Below, piece by piece: positions 1-12,390 of a stretch of 64,000 nt of DNA. The notes below the pieces were generated by a model. That model searched no databases, was not told where the DNA came from, and saw only the letters and a program-made list of their open reading frames with translations. The stretch comes from Paragordius varius. Lineage: Eukaryota; Nematomorpha. The stretch lies in NCBI GenBank assembly GCA_964247055.1, contig OZ176051.1:9052001-9116000 (forward strand), written 5' to 3'. The position numbers and the translations under genes are program-made. The number at the start of each line of letters is the position of its first letter. Position 1 is the first letter of the stretch.

Positions 1-600
1 TAAATTATCGAAAACGATAATTGTGAGACCGAAATCGCAGAGAAGTTTGGTCTTTAAGCAGATTATATATATATATATCCTTTGAATTTTAAATTTTAAT
101 TATTCAGACCAAGTTTTGTTTTAATATATTGCTGTTTCAGTATTCTCATTTTGCCTTAAACCTTGATAATAGATGCTTAACCGATTTAGATTCGGAAATG
201 TGATTCCATGATATGTACAGTCCAAATTTTATTTAATTCAAAATTATATTAATATTTAATATCTATCGGATATCCTTATATAATTATTAAAATGGCCGAA
301 ATAATTTGTTTATCGTGAAAGAATTACATCATTATATTAAATGTTATGGAAACAAAAGCATTAGTTTTGTAAAAATTGCTCTGGGTAGAAAGCGGCAACG
401 GACACCGTAAAGCGGGCAGGACTCATGCTGTAAAAATATTATTTTTATTGTTAAGTATAGCTTTTTTAAAATACAGTGTAAATATTTTTAGAAAAATATG
501 TCATTTCATAATTAAAACTTAAGTTTTCACCAGATATTACCAAAAATTTTGATACAGACATTATATTCACCTAAATCAAACTCAAAAAATCCCACAATTT
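1..600. other. AT-rich non-coding stretch
   Basis: No open frame or repeat that I recognise. It leads into the mariner relic that begins at about 620. Confidence 0.4.
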
Positions 601-619
601 GAGTCCGCCGAAAACTAGG

Positions 620-1560
620 GCCTTTGTTTTATCATTCATTAATAAGCCAAATTTTGTCAAACGAACATTTGTGGCACGTGCCATCAGAAGAAAAAGATGT
701 TAAAAGCTATGGTTTGGAAACATATGGTGACCATGCTCTATTGATTAAGCCATGGGAAACATGGTTTTGGAATAATTAAAGTTATATTACTTGCAAAGGA
801 GAGGCGCTCTGGTGGACCACACAACTGCGAAAATGCTAAAGTGCACATATTGAATGATGACCCAACTCGACTTAACAACACGAGCGATGGGCAATACCAT
901 ATAATCTGTAAATTGGTCCCATATAATTCGAATAGACGTCCAATATCAAGCGACTTGTAATGTCCTTATTAACGTCACGAAAAGAAATCATTTTGGCATC
1001 GATTAGAGACGGGTGATGAAATGACTTTGTTTTAAAATCCAAAGCGGAAAACTGTGGCTACCCTGCAAAGCCGGCTCAACAATACCAGTCAAATCGCATG
1101 GGCAAGAAGACCATGCTATGTGTCTGGTAAGACTAGAACGATATTGTGCATTATAAACTTATGGGGCCCAGTAAAACCGTATACACAACACTATCAAAAT
1201 AATTGATTTAAACCATGCATCAATAGATAAACGACCGGAATGGGCCAGAAAACTGGCAAAGTGGTTTAATTGCAGGAAAATGCCTGTCTCAAACAACCAA
1301 AGCAATAAAACACCTTGAAATAGCTTTAATAAAAATCTTGCGCATCCGTTAAACTCTCCTGAGCTAGCCTCATCTGACTACAACTTCGCATCAATGAAGC
1401 ACACTTTCAGGGCAGCACTTTAATAATTTTGAAGACGTTGGAAAATGGCTTGACGAATGATCGCAAAAGACAATCAGTTTTTTTGGCACATTCATAGATT
1501 GGGAGAGATGAGCGGAATGTGCAGAAGCCGATGTCCAATAATAAATTGATGACTTACTTC
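620..1560 (+). mobile_element. decayed mariner (Tc1/mariner) transposase
   Basis: Translating across changing plus-strand frames gives successive pieces of a mariner transposase in the right order. They are a TGDE-like piece near 1,010 (first catalytic D), KKTMLCVW near 1,105, NDIVHYKLMGPSKT near 1,140, DKRPEWARK near 1,235, HPLNSPELASSDYN near 1,345 (the HPPYSPDLAPSDY block carrying the third D) and a FEDVGKWLDE/FFWHIHRLGERWAEC tail near 1,430-1,530. The LHDNARPH block with the second D is not recognisable. The copy has many stops and frame changes and cannot be active. I did not find convincing terminal inverted repeats. The spacing is close to an intact mariner ORF of about 1 kb, so this is nearly the whole gene, but old. 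Confidence 0.88.
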
Positions 1561-2700
1561 ACAATTGCATTATTTTTTACCAAAAAACCGGTAAAAATGG
1601 ACTATTATTCAATATGTTTGAAATGATAAGGTATTGCTATATTTAAAGATAGGAAGTTTATAAGAACCAATGACCCAAGGCCCAATGAAAGCAGAATGGG
1701 AACTTAAAAATTATAATTAATCCGAAGCATTTAAAAATGGAATTGGAACTAGCAAATAACTTGGACATCAACCAAAAACGGATTCCGGTTACAATCCTGA
1801 AAAATTTTAATATGCGAAATCTTTTATCGTGGCATTTTGTCTGTTAGATTTAGAATATTGTTGTTCTGTTACTTTTATTTATGTAATATGGAATTTATAT
1901 GTTAATACAAAAACTAACGTTCATCATAATTTGCAAAATTTAAAATTATATTATGATATTCACAAATAGAGTGAAGCTACGTTATTAATGAATCTTAATT
2001 ATATTTAAATATATACGTAACGACTGCTTTAAAAAAAACGTGTGATTAATCAGTTTTTTATAAAATTTTTAAAAATTTTTACCTATCGGATGAAAAAATG
2101 CGATTGACTTGACACTCATTGTACCAAGATACAGAATTACAATAATTCAAATTTTCTAACTCCGTAAGGCATATTGGCAATCCAATAATTAAAAAAAACC
2201 AAAATTTCATTTAAACAACAAAATTAAAATAATATCTCAGCATTAATATCAAAGGTTAAATATCTTCATATATTAAAATATGAAGAGAGTACACTAATAT
2301 AAATATATTTTTTGGCAAAATAAATTTTTTTGTGAATTTTTGATTAAAAATATAATTGTATCACTAAACAATAATATTCTAATTCGATTATATTAATATA
2401 AATATCTACAATATTAATGATACGTGAAATGTTGGCTATTAGATGATTTTATTAATGGAAATTTTACCGAGCATAGCGATCCTCATAATAAAAGTGTGCC
2501 AAAAAGATGTAAATCTGGTCTTTCGGACCTTTTTTGGGGGAAGGGGGGGGGGGGGGTGGGTCAAATATTTTTGCCTTTATACGCGATCTGCACTCCGTTA
2601 ATTTATCATGATCTCATAATTTGCGGGTTTAAGGGTATAAAGTCCCCCAGCACACCCAATTTAAACAGTGTTAACAAAAAATATTTATTCATCAATCACT
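1561..2700. other. AT-rich intergenic DNA with a G tract
   Basis: No supported gene. Near 2,535-2,560 there is a run of G broken by a few other bases, very unusual in this AT-rich window. The short open frame crossing it has no family features. Confidence 0.4.
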
Positions 2701-4065
2701 TAGTATAAAGAAACACGCTCAATTATTGGGAGAAACATACAAAAAAAGCTTTATTTTTAACACATAACCCTTTATACTAATATTTGTTTCTTAAGGGGTA
2801 ATAAATTGGCCCTTATTGAACTCATATAGTCTCATAGGTTTTCTGAAATTTGGCTCCAAAGGCATGCTGTATCTATATGGTGACGCAGTTTTACGCGAGC
2901 AGCCCCCTAACCAGGGGCGAAACAAAAAACGCTCAACTTAAAATTTTTGACTTAATTCGGGTAATACCTAGAAGTTGATTCCATATGCTCTCGTGGTATT
3001 TTCGAAATATTGCCTCAAAACCAAAAAGTCATTCTATGGTGGCGCATTTTTTTAGGGTAAGGGAGTAATTAATGGGTTTAATAAAAGCGCTCTACTTATT
3101 GTCTTTTTACGGGTAATATTTCAAGCCCTTATTGAACTCATATGGCCTGATAAGTTTTTAAAATTTGCCTCCAAAGTCATTTGTATCGATATGGTGGCGC
3201 AGTCGTAGGCGGTAGCCCCGTACCCAAAGGCCAATACAAATAAGACGTTCGATAAGAAATTTTGCCTTTATAGGGAAATACTTGGAATCATCGTTCATTC
3301 CATATGTTCTTGAAAGTTTTTGGAAGATTGGCTTCAAAACTAAATAATAGTTCAATGATAGCGCATTTTTAGGGCGTAAAGGGTCTAATTAACCGATAAT
3401 TAAAAAAAAACGCTCGACTTAAATTATTGCCTTTCTACGGGTAATATTTCAGGCCCTTTTTAACTTATATAGCCTGATATGTCTCTGAAAATTAACTCCT
3501 AAACAACGCATTTTCGATAAGGTGGAGCTGTTTTAGGCTGGTATCTTCCTACCCAGAGGCTGATACAAAAAAGCGCTTGATTATAATTTGCCTTTTTACG
3601 GAGAATACCTGGAATCATGATTAATTTATGCTCTCGTTAGTTTTTGGAATATTGATTGCCTCAAAACTGAAAAATCGTTGTATGGTGGCGCATTTTTTAG
3701 AGCATGAAGTTAACGGCTAATTTTAAAAATCCGCACGACCTAAATTTTTGCCTTGTTATGGGTAATATTTTAAGCACCTATTCATATAGCCTGTTAGGTT
3801 TACTGAAATTCCCCAAAGGCACGCTATTTTGATATGACGGGACAGTTTTTAGCGGGTATCTCCTTATCCAGCAGCCAATATAAAAACACGGCTAAAATTT
3901 TTGTTTTTTACCAGGGCTAGAATCCTTATTGAATTTATACGGTCTAAAACTTTTGGTAAAAATAGATTCATAAAATTATTTTGTGGACTTAGTTTTTTTG
4001 AAAAAATTGGCATTTTACGGGGGAGCGGGTGAAAAGAGGGCGTAAATTAAAAAAGCGAACCGACT
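2700..4065. repeat. degenerate tandem repeat, about 320-bp unit, about 4 copies
   Basis: The phrase beginning CCTTATTGAACTCATAT recurs near 2,812, 3,126, 3,454 (variant) and 3,776 (variant), a spacing of about 313-330 bp. Each unit carries two related halves, one with GGTGGCGCAGTTTTAGGC followed by GTAGCCCCCTACCCA and one with a CATATGCTCTCGT...TTTTTGGAATATTG block ending in GGTGGCGCATTTTTTAGGG. So the unit looks like a diverged dimer of about 160-bp monomers. Copies differ by many substitutions and small indels, which suggests an old satellite-like array. Confidence 0.75.
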
Positions 4066-4350
4066 ATGTACGGCGCAATCGAAAAAAGTAAATCATATTT
4101 GTCGAATGATCGAACACGTTTTCCCGAAAATTGCCTAAAAGACACGATTATTGTGCTGTTTTCAAAAAACTTGTTTTTAGACACGGGGTGGGCCCGATCT
4201 GGGGGCCTAATTCAAAAAAGGGCGAAGCTATTGTTGAGACATTCATTGATTATTATATTTTTTCGACATTTGTTGAATGAGTCTACCGGTTTTCCGGTTT
4301 ACCAATATATAGATTATTTCCTATTTTTCAAAGCACATAATTAGGCCAGT
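4020..4350 (+). repeat. dispersed 330-bp repeat, copy 1
   Basis: This block from TTTTACGGGGGAGCGGGT to the palindromic ACCGGTTTTCCGGT is repeated at 35,110-35,440 in the same orientation and at about 60,845-61,170 in reverse. It directly follows the tandem array, and the 34.9-kb copy also has array-like sequence on its left, so the two modules probably belong to one larger repeat. Open frames of about 90 codons in two copies overlap but are not conserved in frame. Confidence 0.75.
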
Positions 4351-5430
4351 TTTTAAAAGTCTTAAACGGCTCTACCCTTATGTTAAGATTTTTCGCAAAC
4401 ACGGATAAGCTTTTAATCTAGATCTTAAGAATTTTTCGCATGAATAATTAGTATATCGCTAATTGTTATAGGTCCTAGTGTAATGGAAAAAATAGTTTCC
4501 TTAAATTGTTCCTCGGTAGATATCCACCCTGTAACAAGGCTACCATACATAACCTGACCTTAAAGTTAATTTTAGAAAATATTGGAAAACCATATGGCTT
4601 GTATGGTTTTAGGCCTATTCCGTAGAGGTGAAAATTCCTAAAAAATCATCGAATAATAGTTCTTCTGTGCAGAAAAAACTCAAACAACTCATAAGATTTT
4701 ATTAACTATAAATGCAATGCGTTGGTATTCTTAAACATGGAAAAACCCAGAAATCCAAAACTACCCATTAATATTTAGCTCAATTGCATTATGTATGGTA
4801 AGCCCAATATACATTTTTTATATTGATTTTTTTTCAATTTTAAATCCAACCTTAAAACATTCGTTTAAGCACTTCAAAATGCGACATAATACGTCACAAG
4901 CGACTATTAAAACATACGGTTATGTGAAAAATAAATGACAAAATATCTTTCTATGAGAATACAATTTAAAAAAGATTTAGCCTATTTTTAATGGTTTTGG
5001 TTTAATTATCAATAAGCCATTGGAATAAATAATATGTGAGGTTTCAATATATCATTAATTATATTAATATGGAATATATTAATATTGTGCCATCATTGCT
5101 ATGTTGTTAAATCTTGGGAAAATATTATTTTAAACATTTTGTCTCATAAATGTCGAAATGTGTTGACTCCCAAATTTTATGCTATAAGATTATAAACTGC
5201 AAACATGAATTGAAATTGTTAATATACAATACAATTTATTTGAAATTAATATTTTTAATTAAGTATAGCATGTTCTATCTTCTATATTTTATATATAGAC
5301 ATATATATTTTATATATTTTGTTTGCTATCAAATATAAATAAAGATTTAATATCAGACTAAAGACTATTAATTATATTGCCAAATTTGAATTGTATAAAA
5401 AAGTAGATAATTTAAATTAAATTATGAATT
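4351..5430. other. intergenic AT-rich DNA
   Basis: Nothing supported. The right part lies just downstream of the SLC46-type gene, which is transcribed towards it, and should hold its 3' untranslated region. Confidence 0.4.
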
Positions 5431-7564
5431 TTAATTGTCATCGCTATTTTCCGATACATTTTGCGAGATAATGTCAGAAACTTCCTTATCCAATTTTTGT
5501 ACAAATCTATATATTATAAAATATATATATGACAAATATGAATTTTCGGTAATACAATTTATTGAAAAATACCTTAAAAGAGGTAAACCCACAAATATCA
5601 GGAGAAGTGCCGCTAAATAATAAACGAACCCATTCCCAAACCAGTTTATTATCGCGTGCTCTCGTGGCTGGATTGAAATGGCATAGACACGCGTAAAAAA
5701 GAGCGAAGCTAATATTGAAGTGATTGCTTCTGTACTGGACAGTAAAGCAAAAAGTTTTCCTATGATACAGATAATATTAATAAATATATTTATCTCAAGA
5801 GGTAATAACTAAAGATTATTGTAAAATTTGACATATCGGACACTTTGTATGAAATTGAAAAGTTACAAAATTGTTACGTGTTTAACCTATGCTAGCTTGA
5901 GGAGCATTTTGAATCATGGAAGACCTAAGCGTGCTAGATGGGAGCGCATCACCCATACTAATCAAAGCACCTACAAATAAATGCCAAATAATCATTTAAA
6001 AATTAACAATTTGGTAAAAAAAACGATTATTTTGTTTAAGTTTGCTACTTTTTGACAAATTACTTGGGATAAATTTAATGCATGCGGTGCATAAATTTAA
6101 TTAAATAATATGGTAAATGTAAATAATTTTTTATTTAAAACCTAAAAAAGCGACAACTCCGACAGGAGCAAAAGCAAACACGATAAAGCCCAGAGCTTTA
6201 GATATTATTCCAGCAAAAGATAGCCAAAGGTCATGAATTTTTAATCGTCTTTTACAGAAGGGTAGTAGAACGGCCAAAACCAAAATGCCTCCCAACTTCC
6301 ATACCAAAAGAAAATTTGCAAATCGGCTAGAGTTCCATTTAAATCGATGAACCACATATAGGTAAAGTGTATCGAATTCACCTATTATTATATAATAAAC
6401 ATAAAAATATATAAAGAGCGATGCATATTGAATGAAAAGATAAAAGCATATGAAGAAGATCTTTACTGTATTTTATAAGGTAAAAAGAAAGAGTAATAAA
6501 AAATAGTTTAGCAAAGACAAAAAATTTATGAGAGTAAAAGCCTTGAAATAGTTTGTTTTTGAAGAAAAGTAATTTTAAAAAATTAGAGTAATACCAATTG
6601 TTGTAAAAGTCACCAGATTTATGAGTAGGCAAACACAAATGATTTTGAGATACACAATGGTTCTTCCTTCTTTTGTAGATTGGGTAATTAACCTTGCAGT
6701 ATTTTCATGAGTTTTAATAAGAGAAAATAGCCTGTTAAAGGGATATTTTATAAGTCCAATTATAAAAGAATTAGGATCTGAGGTTTGATCCAATAGGCTG
6801 TTTGTTATTATTGGTTTTGTATTAATTGTAAAAATAAAGATAAGATATAATAGGGCCGATGTATATATGCATGCAATTATAATGAAGATATTAGAAAAAG
6901 TCATGAAACTTAAAAGAATACTGCTAAGAGTTGATCCAAAAAGAATTCCCAATAAACCAGACATTTCAAAGAAGGCAAATCTCACAGTCCTGATGTTTTT
7001 ATCGTGCAAAGTGGCTAAATAACTAAAACAGGAAAGCATATGAACGGATAAACCTCCAAAAAGACCACTAACAAGTGAGCCAAGATACACATAATGTATA
7101 GTAATATTCATGTTTGCGGCAACGTAAAAATTAATAAGAGCACCCAAAATGCCTCCAATAACTGATAAATATATCGGAGTTTTCCTGCAAATCATATCGG
7201 ACCAAGTCCCAGCTAGTAAAGATAGAAAGATAATGGGAAGGGAATGAGATAGCGTTGAGAAAAACATATAGCGTGAAGCGAGAGTTTGAATTTTAACATC
7301 AGCATAAGAGCGATTTTGTAAATCAATAATACCATTTTTCAAAAATACTTTCGGTTGGATATTCAAGCAGATATTATGATTAAAATGAGGATATAATTGG
7401 ATCAGTGGACTATGGGAGTATTCAGTACAAAGTATATACTCTTGAGATTTTTGGTAAACCATTGCACTAAAAGTGGGATAATTTATCAGTAATGCAGTAG
7501 TAAAAATAAAAAAACATGGTTCAACTGTAAGCGACTTGGCCGCTTTTTTAAATTTTTGAATCAT
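5431..7564 (-). CDS. SLC46-type MFS transporter (proton-coupled folate transporter family), 4 exons
   Basis: Exons on the minus strand are 7,564-6,595, 6,381-6,142, 5,970-5,887 and 5,759-5,431. All have GT-AG borders and all three introns are phase 1, giving 540 codons. The start ATG is preceded in frame by TAA. Exon 1 has the early VEPCFF motif, a long extracellular loop with cysteines, the GTWSDMICRKTP motif (the MFS GxWSDRxGRK loop between TM2 and TM3) and several membrane spans. Exon 2 begins GEFDTLYLYVVHRFKWN, typical of the loop after TM6 in insect SLC46 proteins. Exon 3 gives GALISMGDALPSSTLRSS and exon 4 opens GKLFALLSSTEA, the usual GK-FSL...E block, followed by two membrane spans. 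The family moves folates and related organic anions across plasma or lysosomal membranes with protons; the substrate here is unknown. The frame is intact, so it is probably functional. Confidence 0.93.
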
Positions 7565-8506
7565 TTAAATTTTATAAAGGTGTAACTTGTGTTAAATATT
7601 AAAATATACCCCAGAGCAATGTAAACTATAATGTTCCAAATTTTACTTAACAAATATTTATCAAATAGATATTAGGAAGCAATATGGATAGAAATTCAAA
7701 AAATAGTTTATATAATATAATTCCTGTTTATTATTATCGTCAAAAAAAAATATGTCAGGCTATAAATTTACCTTTAAAATACTTGCGTAAATTAATAAAA
7801 TGATTTACTTTTAGATAAAGCAAAATATCTAATACATTTACGGGTAGTTTTATATCTCATTGCAATTAAAAATTTTAATACAGAATTTACGGTATTACGG
7901 CAATTTAATTTGCGGTCAGGCCTTTTAAGCAGATTATACAAAAAAATTTTAAGTTACAGCGGCTGAAACTTTTTTTATAAATTATTTTTTTCGCTGATAT
8001 AACAGGCAAATAAATGTACATGGTCAAATAAATAATTAACTTCAAAAACTTTCAGGCTATATTTTATCAGCAACCACTTGATATAATTGTTTTTAATATC
8101 AGCTGTTCCTATGGTGTTTTTGATTCTTAATTTTAGTCTCTAGAAGAGACAAAGCTGTAAGAAAATAAGCTTCTTAACTTTAATGCATGCCTTAAGCGTG
8201 TTTTGAAAGTTAATTACACTGCGGCAAGTAGGCCATGTCAGAAAATGGCAAAATCTGTGCATATTTTTTAAATAAAATTATTTGGAAAAGCTAAATGCTT
8301 ATTTCAAAAAATATTACTATAATTATCTACATATATCAATCAAAACAATATTTCTAAATTTCTTTTAGCTCCAAAAGTCCCAAATTTTTCCTTCTTCTAA
8401 AGTAGTTCTCTTAAAATGAACAGAAAAAGCCGATATTGCGCGATAATTTAAATATATGCCAAACTAAAGTTTTTTTGATAAATACATACTGTTTTCAAAA
8501 ATATAT
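7565..8506. other. intergenic region upstream of the SLC46-type gene
   Basis: AT-rich sequence with no supported ORF. It should contain the promoter of the transporter gene, but I see no clear core promoter motif that stands out from the AT background. Confidence 0.4.
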
Positions 8507-8818
8507 TTTTTAGTAAAATATTGTTGAAGCGTACTTTATATTATCTTGAGGCATACTTGAAACGGTATAAAAACGCTTAAAACTCTATTAAAACGATTCG
8601 ATGATGTTAAACATTTTCGCATCAAAATTTTATTGAAATATTTAATCGTCTTCAATATTGTTTTGTGTTTGATCCAAAAAAGATTCTTTTTGTAGATTAA
8701 TAAATATAATAACAATCTATCGCAAGAATACATCAAAGGTAACACCATTGACGTTTGTATACCGTTTCTATCTTGAGTTTAAATATGACGTACGCTTCAA
8801 CAAAATTTTGCTAAAAAA
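8507..8818. mobile_element. MITE with about 65-bp terminal inverted repeats
   Basis: The left end (TTTTTAGTAAAATATTGTTG then AAGCGTAC) and the reverse complement of the right end (TTTTTAGCAAAATTTTGTTG then AAGCGTAC) match for about 65 bp, ending at a shared GAAACGGTAT. The interior has no coding capacity. A second family member lies at about 49,775-50,125. Such short elements are moved by a transposase encoded elsewhere; which superfamily I cannot tell. Confidence 0.75.
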
Positions 8819-9157
8819 GTATGTATTTTCAATTTCTTGTTGGTATCATAATTTAATACATATTTAAAATAATTATAGCGCAATCTTGGCATTTTATGTT
8901 GATTAAGAGAACTGGCCCATTTTAGACGAGCAAATTGGATAATTTCGAGCCTAATATATAAAAATATTGTTGTTTTTATATGTAAATTTATTTTGGAACA
9001 AAGCATATAGCTTACACCAAAAAAATTTTATTTAAAAAAATGTGCGTCACTTTGCCATTTTATAATATTGAGGACTCACCATTTAGTGTAACTTTCTTAT
9101 ATAACCCGTAATGGCCTAAAGCAAAATCACCATAATTATCCTTTATCATATCAAAAT

Positions 9158-9725
9158 ACACTGTGACACAACTTTTTCTGGACTCGATTTTCTAAATATT
9201 TTCTGATCCCTTATAGTATTGTGATCAGATTTGAGTAAAAAATTATTTTACTTACCCAGATCGTTTTCGAGATATGGGACTTTTTCCATATTTGGACATA
9301 TCCAAAATTTTCTTGTTTGTAAATATTTTTCGCTATGTAAACAAATAATATCTGGCTTACATAAGTATTTTTACAAGAAATTTCCAATTTACCTTCAAAA
9401 TAAAAAAAATTACCCAAATAACCAATACTTTTTGTTTTAGGGGGCAAAAACCCTCAAAAGTTGGGTAACTTAACATTTTTTTACACAAATATTTTTTATC
9501 AATTTATTAAATTAAAACAAACTATATTATATGTTCTTGGATGTTAATAATGTTTGTTTAAGTATATATATCACTTTGTAATAGCTTTGTGGACTTTTAT
9601 TTTTAAAAATAAATTTAATTTTTACAGCTTTTTTGTTGTTTTTTTATGTAAAAATGATTTAATTTACTCAGCTGTAAATACTAATTTCATTGTTTCATCT
9701 GAAATTTTTAAATTTTTACCATATA
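9158..9725 (+). repeat. long inverted repeat, left arm, starting CACTGTGACAC
   Basis: About 560 bp beginning at TA|CACTGTGACAC match the reverse complement of 14,250-14,823. Shared parts include TGATCAGATTTG, TCGTTTTCGAGATATGGGAC, TTTTGTTTTAGGGGGCAAAA, CAAGAACATATAAT (reversed) and TTTACTCAGCTG. The outer border is flanked by TA, as for Tc1/mariner-like and related transposons. It could be one terminal repeat of a 5.67-kb element or an independent copy. Confidence 0.8.
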
Positions 9726-10132
9726 TGATGTCAGATATGTTGGGATACTTTTTGATGTATGGCACCGGCTGGCGCAACATCCTCTCCAGGCTAGAATCGA
9801 ACAATGACCGTAAATTCTTAATGACCCCGATCTTTAAAACTTACCGAAAAAACAGCTCTTGAAGCTGCGCTGATGAACGCGATTACGATTATACCCCGAA
9901 AACCTCGATCACTTTTAGGCTCTTGACAACGAGGAAACGCACCAGAGTTACTAATCCTATCCCGTTGGAAACCAACGCAATTCCCTGCTATATGACGATG
10001 ACATCGGAACCGCTGATATTTGAGGGCTGATCACCAATATTCAACTTTTATTTGAACCGGATACTTTGCTATAGATTGAATGATACTATTGCGAAGTCGG
10101 TAGTATTTTAAGGTTAATTCCCACTGCTGGAT

Positions 10133-10525
10133 AAGGTATAAATTTTATTTTACAACGCTCTGTTAATGTCAGTTAATATTGATGTAATTAAGGTATAAAT
10201 TTTTATTTTACAACGCTTTGTTAATGTCAGTATTGATGTAATTAAGGTATAAATTTTTATTTCACAACGCTCTGTTAATGTCAGTTAGTATTCATGCAAT
10301 TAAGGTATAAATTTTTGTTTTACAACGCTTTGTTAATGTCAGTTAGTATTCATGTAATTAAGGTATAAATTTTTATTTTACAACGCTTTGTTAATGGTAT
10401 TGATGTAATTAAGGTATAAATTTTTATTTTACAACGCTCTGTTAATGTCAGTTAGTATTCATGTAATTAAGGTATAAATTTTTATTTTACAACGCTCTGT
10501 TAAAGTCAGTTAGTATTGATGTAAT
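10133..10525 (+). repeat. minisatellite, 7 copies of a 58-bp unit
   Basis: Seven head-to-tail copies each begin AAGGTATAAATTTTTATTTT, continue ACAACGCTYTGTTAATGTCA and end TATTNATGTAATT. Two copies are shortened by loss of part of the GTCAGTTAG segment. Copies are only a few percent different, so the array is recent or kept homogeneous. It lies between the two long inverted repeats. Confidence 0.92.
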
Positions 10526-11470
10526 ATTTGCAACAAAATCTGTTAATGGTAAACACCTATACAGTTTGTTAAGAACAGAGACTGCTTCCCACAGATATCC
10601 CACGAACAAAATGTACCACTGAATGTATAAAGCATGCAAGACGCGACTCTGAGTAGACTATTAGCCAATTATTGTGGGACGGTCCCGGAAAGCAATGTTG
10701 GAGCCGCTGATATTTGAGCAGGGCTGGTTACCAATCTCCGACATCTCTGTTGGTCGGAGTTGAGACTTAGCTCAGAGCAAGCTCAACGACCACTTATCCC
10801 GGGTTAGCGTCCCAGTTGAAGGTACAACTGAAACATGGTCGCACGAAGGGGTAACGTTGACGCTTGTAATGTCTAATATCTTCAAAATTGGTTTACCTAA
10901 AGGCCATACTCATTTAGAAGCAAAAGAAGACCCCCTTCCACACCAAAGATAAGAGCTTAAACTCTACATTTGACCCGACATAGACCTTTGACATTACTTT
11001 CTGGAGTAATCAAACCCTGTTTGTACGGTTATTTAAACTCAAATATTGCTTTTACCTATATAACAATGCGAAATTAACATTTCTTTTAAAATATATATAT
11101 ATATATAGCTTATTAACTATACTAACTCCCATTAACACAAATAACATGAAGGCATTTATTTATGTATGTAGATACTAACGTCAAACCAACCTCCGATGTG
11201 TTTCCCCGCTCTGAAGCTCAATGCATTACGGGTGGGTAGGGATTGCCTTGACGGCAGGTGGCCGACGATCTTCCGACGCTACATCCTTTACTTGTTTACT
11301 TGTTGTCAGATATGTTGATTCGTTAGCTTCATTTTTAAATATAAAAATATTAAATGGACAGTAATGATTCTTATATAAATTTGTGATTGAATTCTGAATC
11401 GGAAAAATCGTCTGCCTTTTGGACAAGTGAAGAACACACCTTGATACCATCAAATACATTTTATATATAT
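10526..11470. other. interspersed remnant DNA, no gene assigned
   Basis: The segments 9,740-10,060 and 10,640-10,860 are markedly richer in GC than their surroundings and share the phrase GAACCGCTGATATTTGAG or a variant (near 10,005 and 10,690). They probably come from one decayed mobile element, but no motif lets me name it. A short AT run at 11,090-11,106 is a microsatellite. Confidence 0.4.
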
Positions 11471-11481
11471 ATATACTTTAG

Positions 11482-11621
11482 GGATATGGATGATTCCCTC
11501 TTTGTCAAGGGTGCCATCTATAGAAGCTTATTACCCTGATGAAGTTTTACGATACTCGGAAATAAATTCTTTTTTAATAAAAGTTGAGTCACCCATAAAA
11601 TTTCAGTTGTTTAGGGGAACA
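11482..11621 (+). CDS. candidate upstream exon, possibly of the orphan gene
   Basis: An open stretch is bordered by a pyrimidine-poor TTTAG acceptor (ends 11,481) and a strong GTACGT donor (11,622). It reads IWMIPSLSRVPSIEAYYPDE... and ends KVESPIKFQLFRGT. It starts in phase 1 and ends in phase 0. A phase-0 acceptor exists at 17,986 before the first well-supported orphan-gene exon, so a join is possible, but the intron would span the TE cluster at 12.4-15.4 kb. It could equally be a chance open frame. Confidence 0.3.
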
Positions 11622-11679
11622 GTACGTATGCCACAGGAAAATCAAAAAGTACCCTCATATACTAAATTATATTTTTAAT

Positions 11680-12390
11680 AATATTTTAACCATATATTTT
11701 TATAAATTTTATTTGGGTTATCGTCTCTTCGGTTAAATTAGTTTTTTGTCGTTAACGTTTTATTTAATTTAAACTATTGTCGCCTATCAACAACTCTAAT
11801 CAAACCTTTGTTTTTTGCTGATATGTGTTTATTTTTGAGCATAAATTTAAGTTAATGATATTTTACCCCAGCCTGTTGGGATCTATATTTAACTGATTGG
11901 TTTATTCTACTTAGGCAATGTATGACATCGCCCAAGTATTTAAAATTAATTACCAATTCGATTTTGGCGTCTGCCATATAAAAGTATTTTATTGATTTCT
12001 TTCATACATTCTTATAAAAACAATATATTATCGATTTGCAGGTAGTTATATTACCATGACAAAGTACCCAATCGCAACAATTTGTATATCACATCAGCTA
12101 ATAGATTAGCTTTCAATATGGACGACTGTGCAGAGAAAATCGGAGAATATGCCATATCTTATCAAAAACGTTTAAATAAAATATAATACCATTAATAAAT
12201 GATTTCATCATAATATATTGAACTATATGCAAATCCTAATTATAATCAGTTATTAGAGTGAATTAGAATATATTTTGCTCAAAAGACGGATAATCTAATC
12301 TAGACTTTAAATAAATTAAATTAGGTGTAGAAAAAATAAAATAATAATTTATTTATCACATATATATAATCGCAAATTAAATTTATATTG
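11680..12390. other. AT-rich non-coding stretch
   Basis: No supported gene or repeat. It separates the candidate exon at 11.5 kb from the decayed repeat ORF that begins, in minus orientation, beyond 12,390. Confidence 0.35.

Noticed and set aside
2424-2708. 94-codon open frame over the G tract
   Set aside because: Low-complexity core, no motif, no splice context; length is within chance expectation.
4066-4344. 92-codon open frame
   Set aside because: Lies in a dispersed repeat; the copies at 35.2 and 60.9 kb do not keep the frame.
5640-5700. Possible tRNA or other RNA gene in GC-richer patches
   Set aside because: The patch is exon 4 of the SLC46-type gene; no cloverleaf was found there or elsewhere in the window.
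6378-6638. 86-codon minus-strand frame in the SLC46-type gene
   Set aside because: It runs through the first intron and a different frame from the splice-supported exons.
9554-9862. 102-codon plus-strand frame
   Set aside because: It begins inside the long inverted repeat and continues into unrelated debris; the partner arm does not keep it open.
10133-10525. CRISPR-like array
   Set aside because: The units are contiguous 58-bp repeats without unique spacers, in a eukaryotic context.
11226-11459. 77-codon minus-strand frame
   Set aside because: No motif or splice support; overlaps debris of a decayed repeat.
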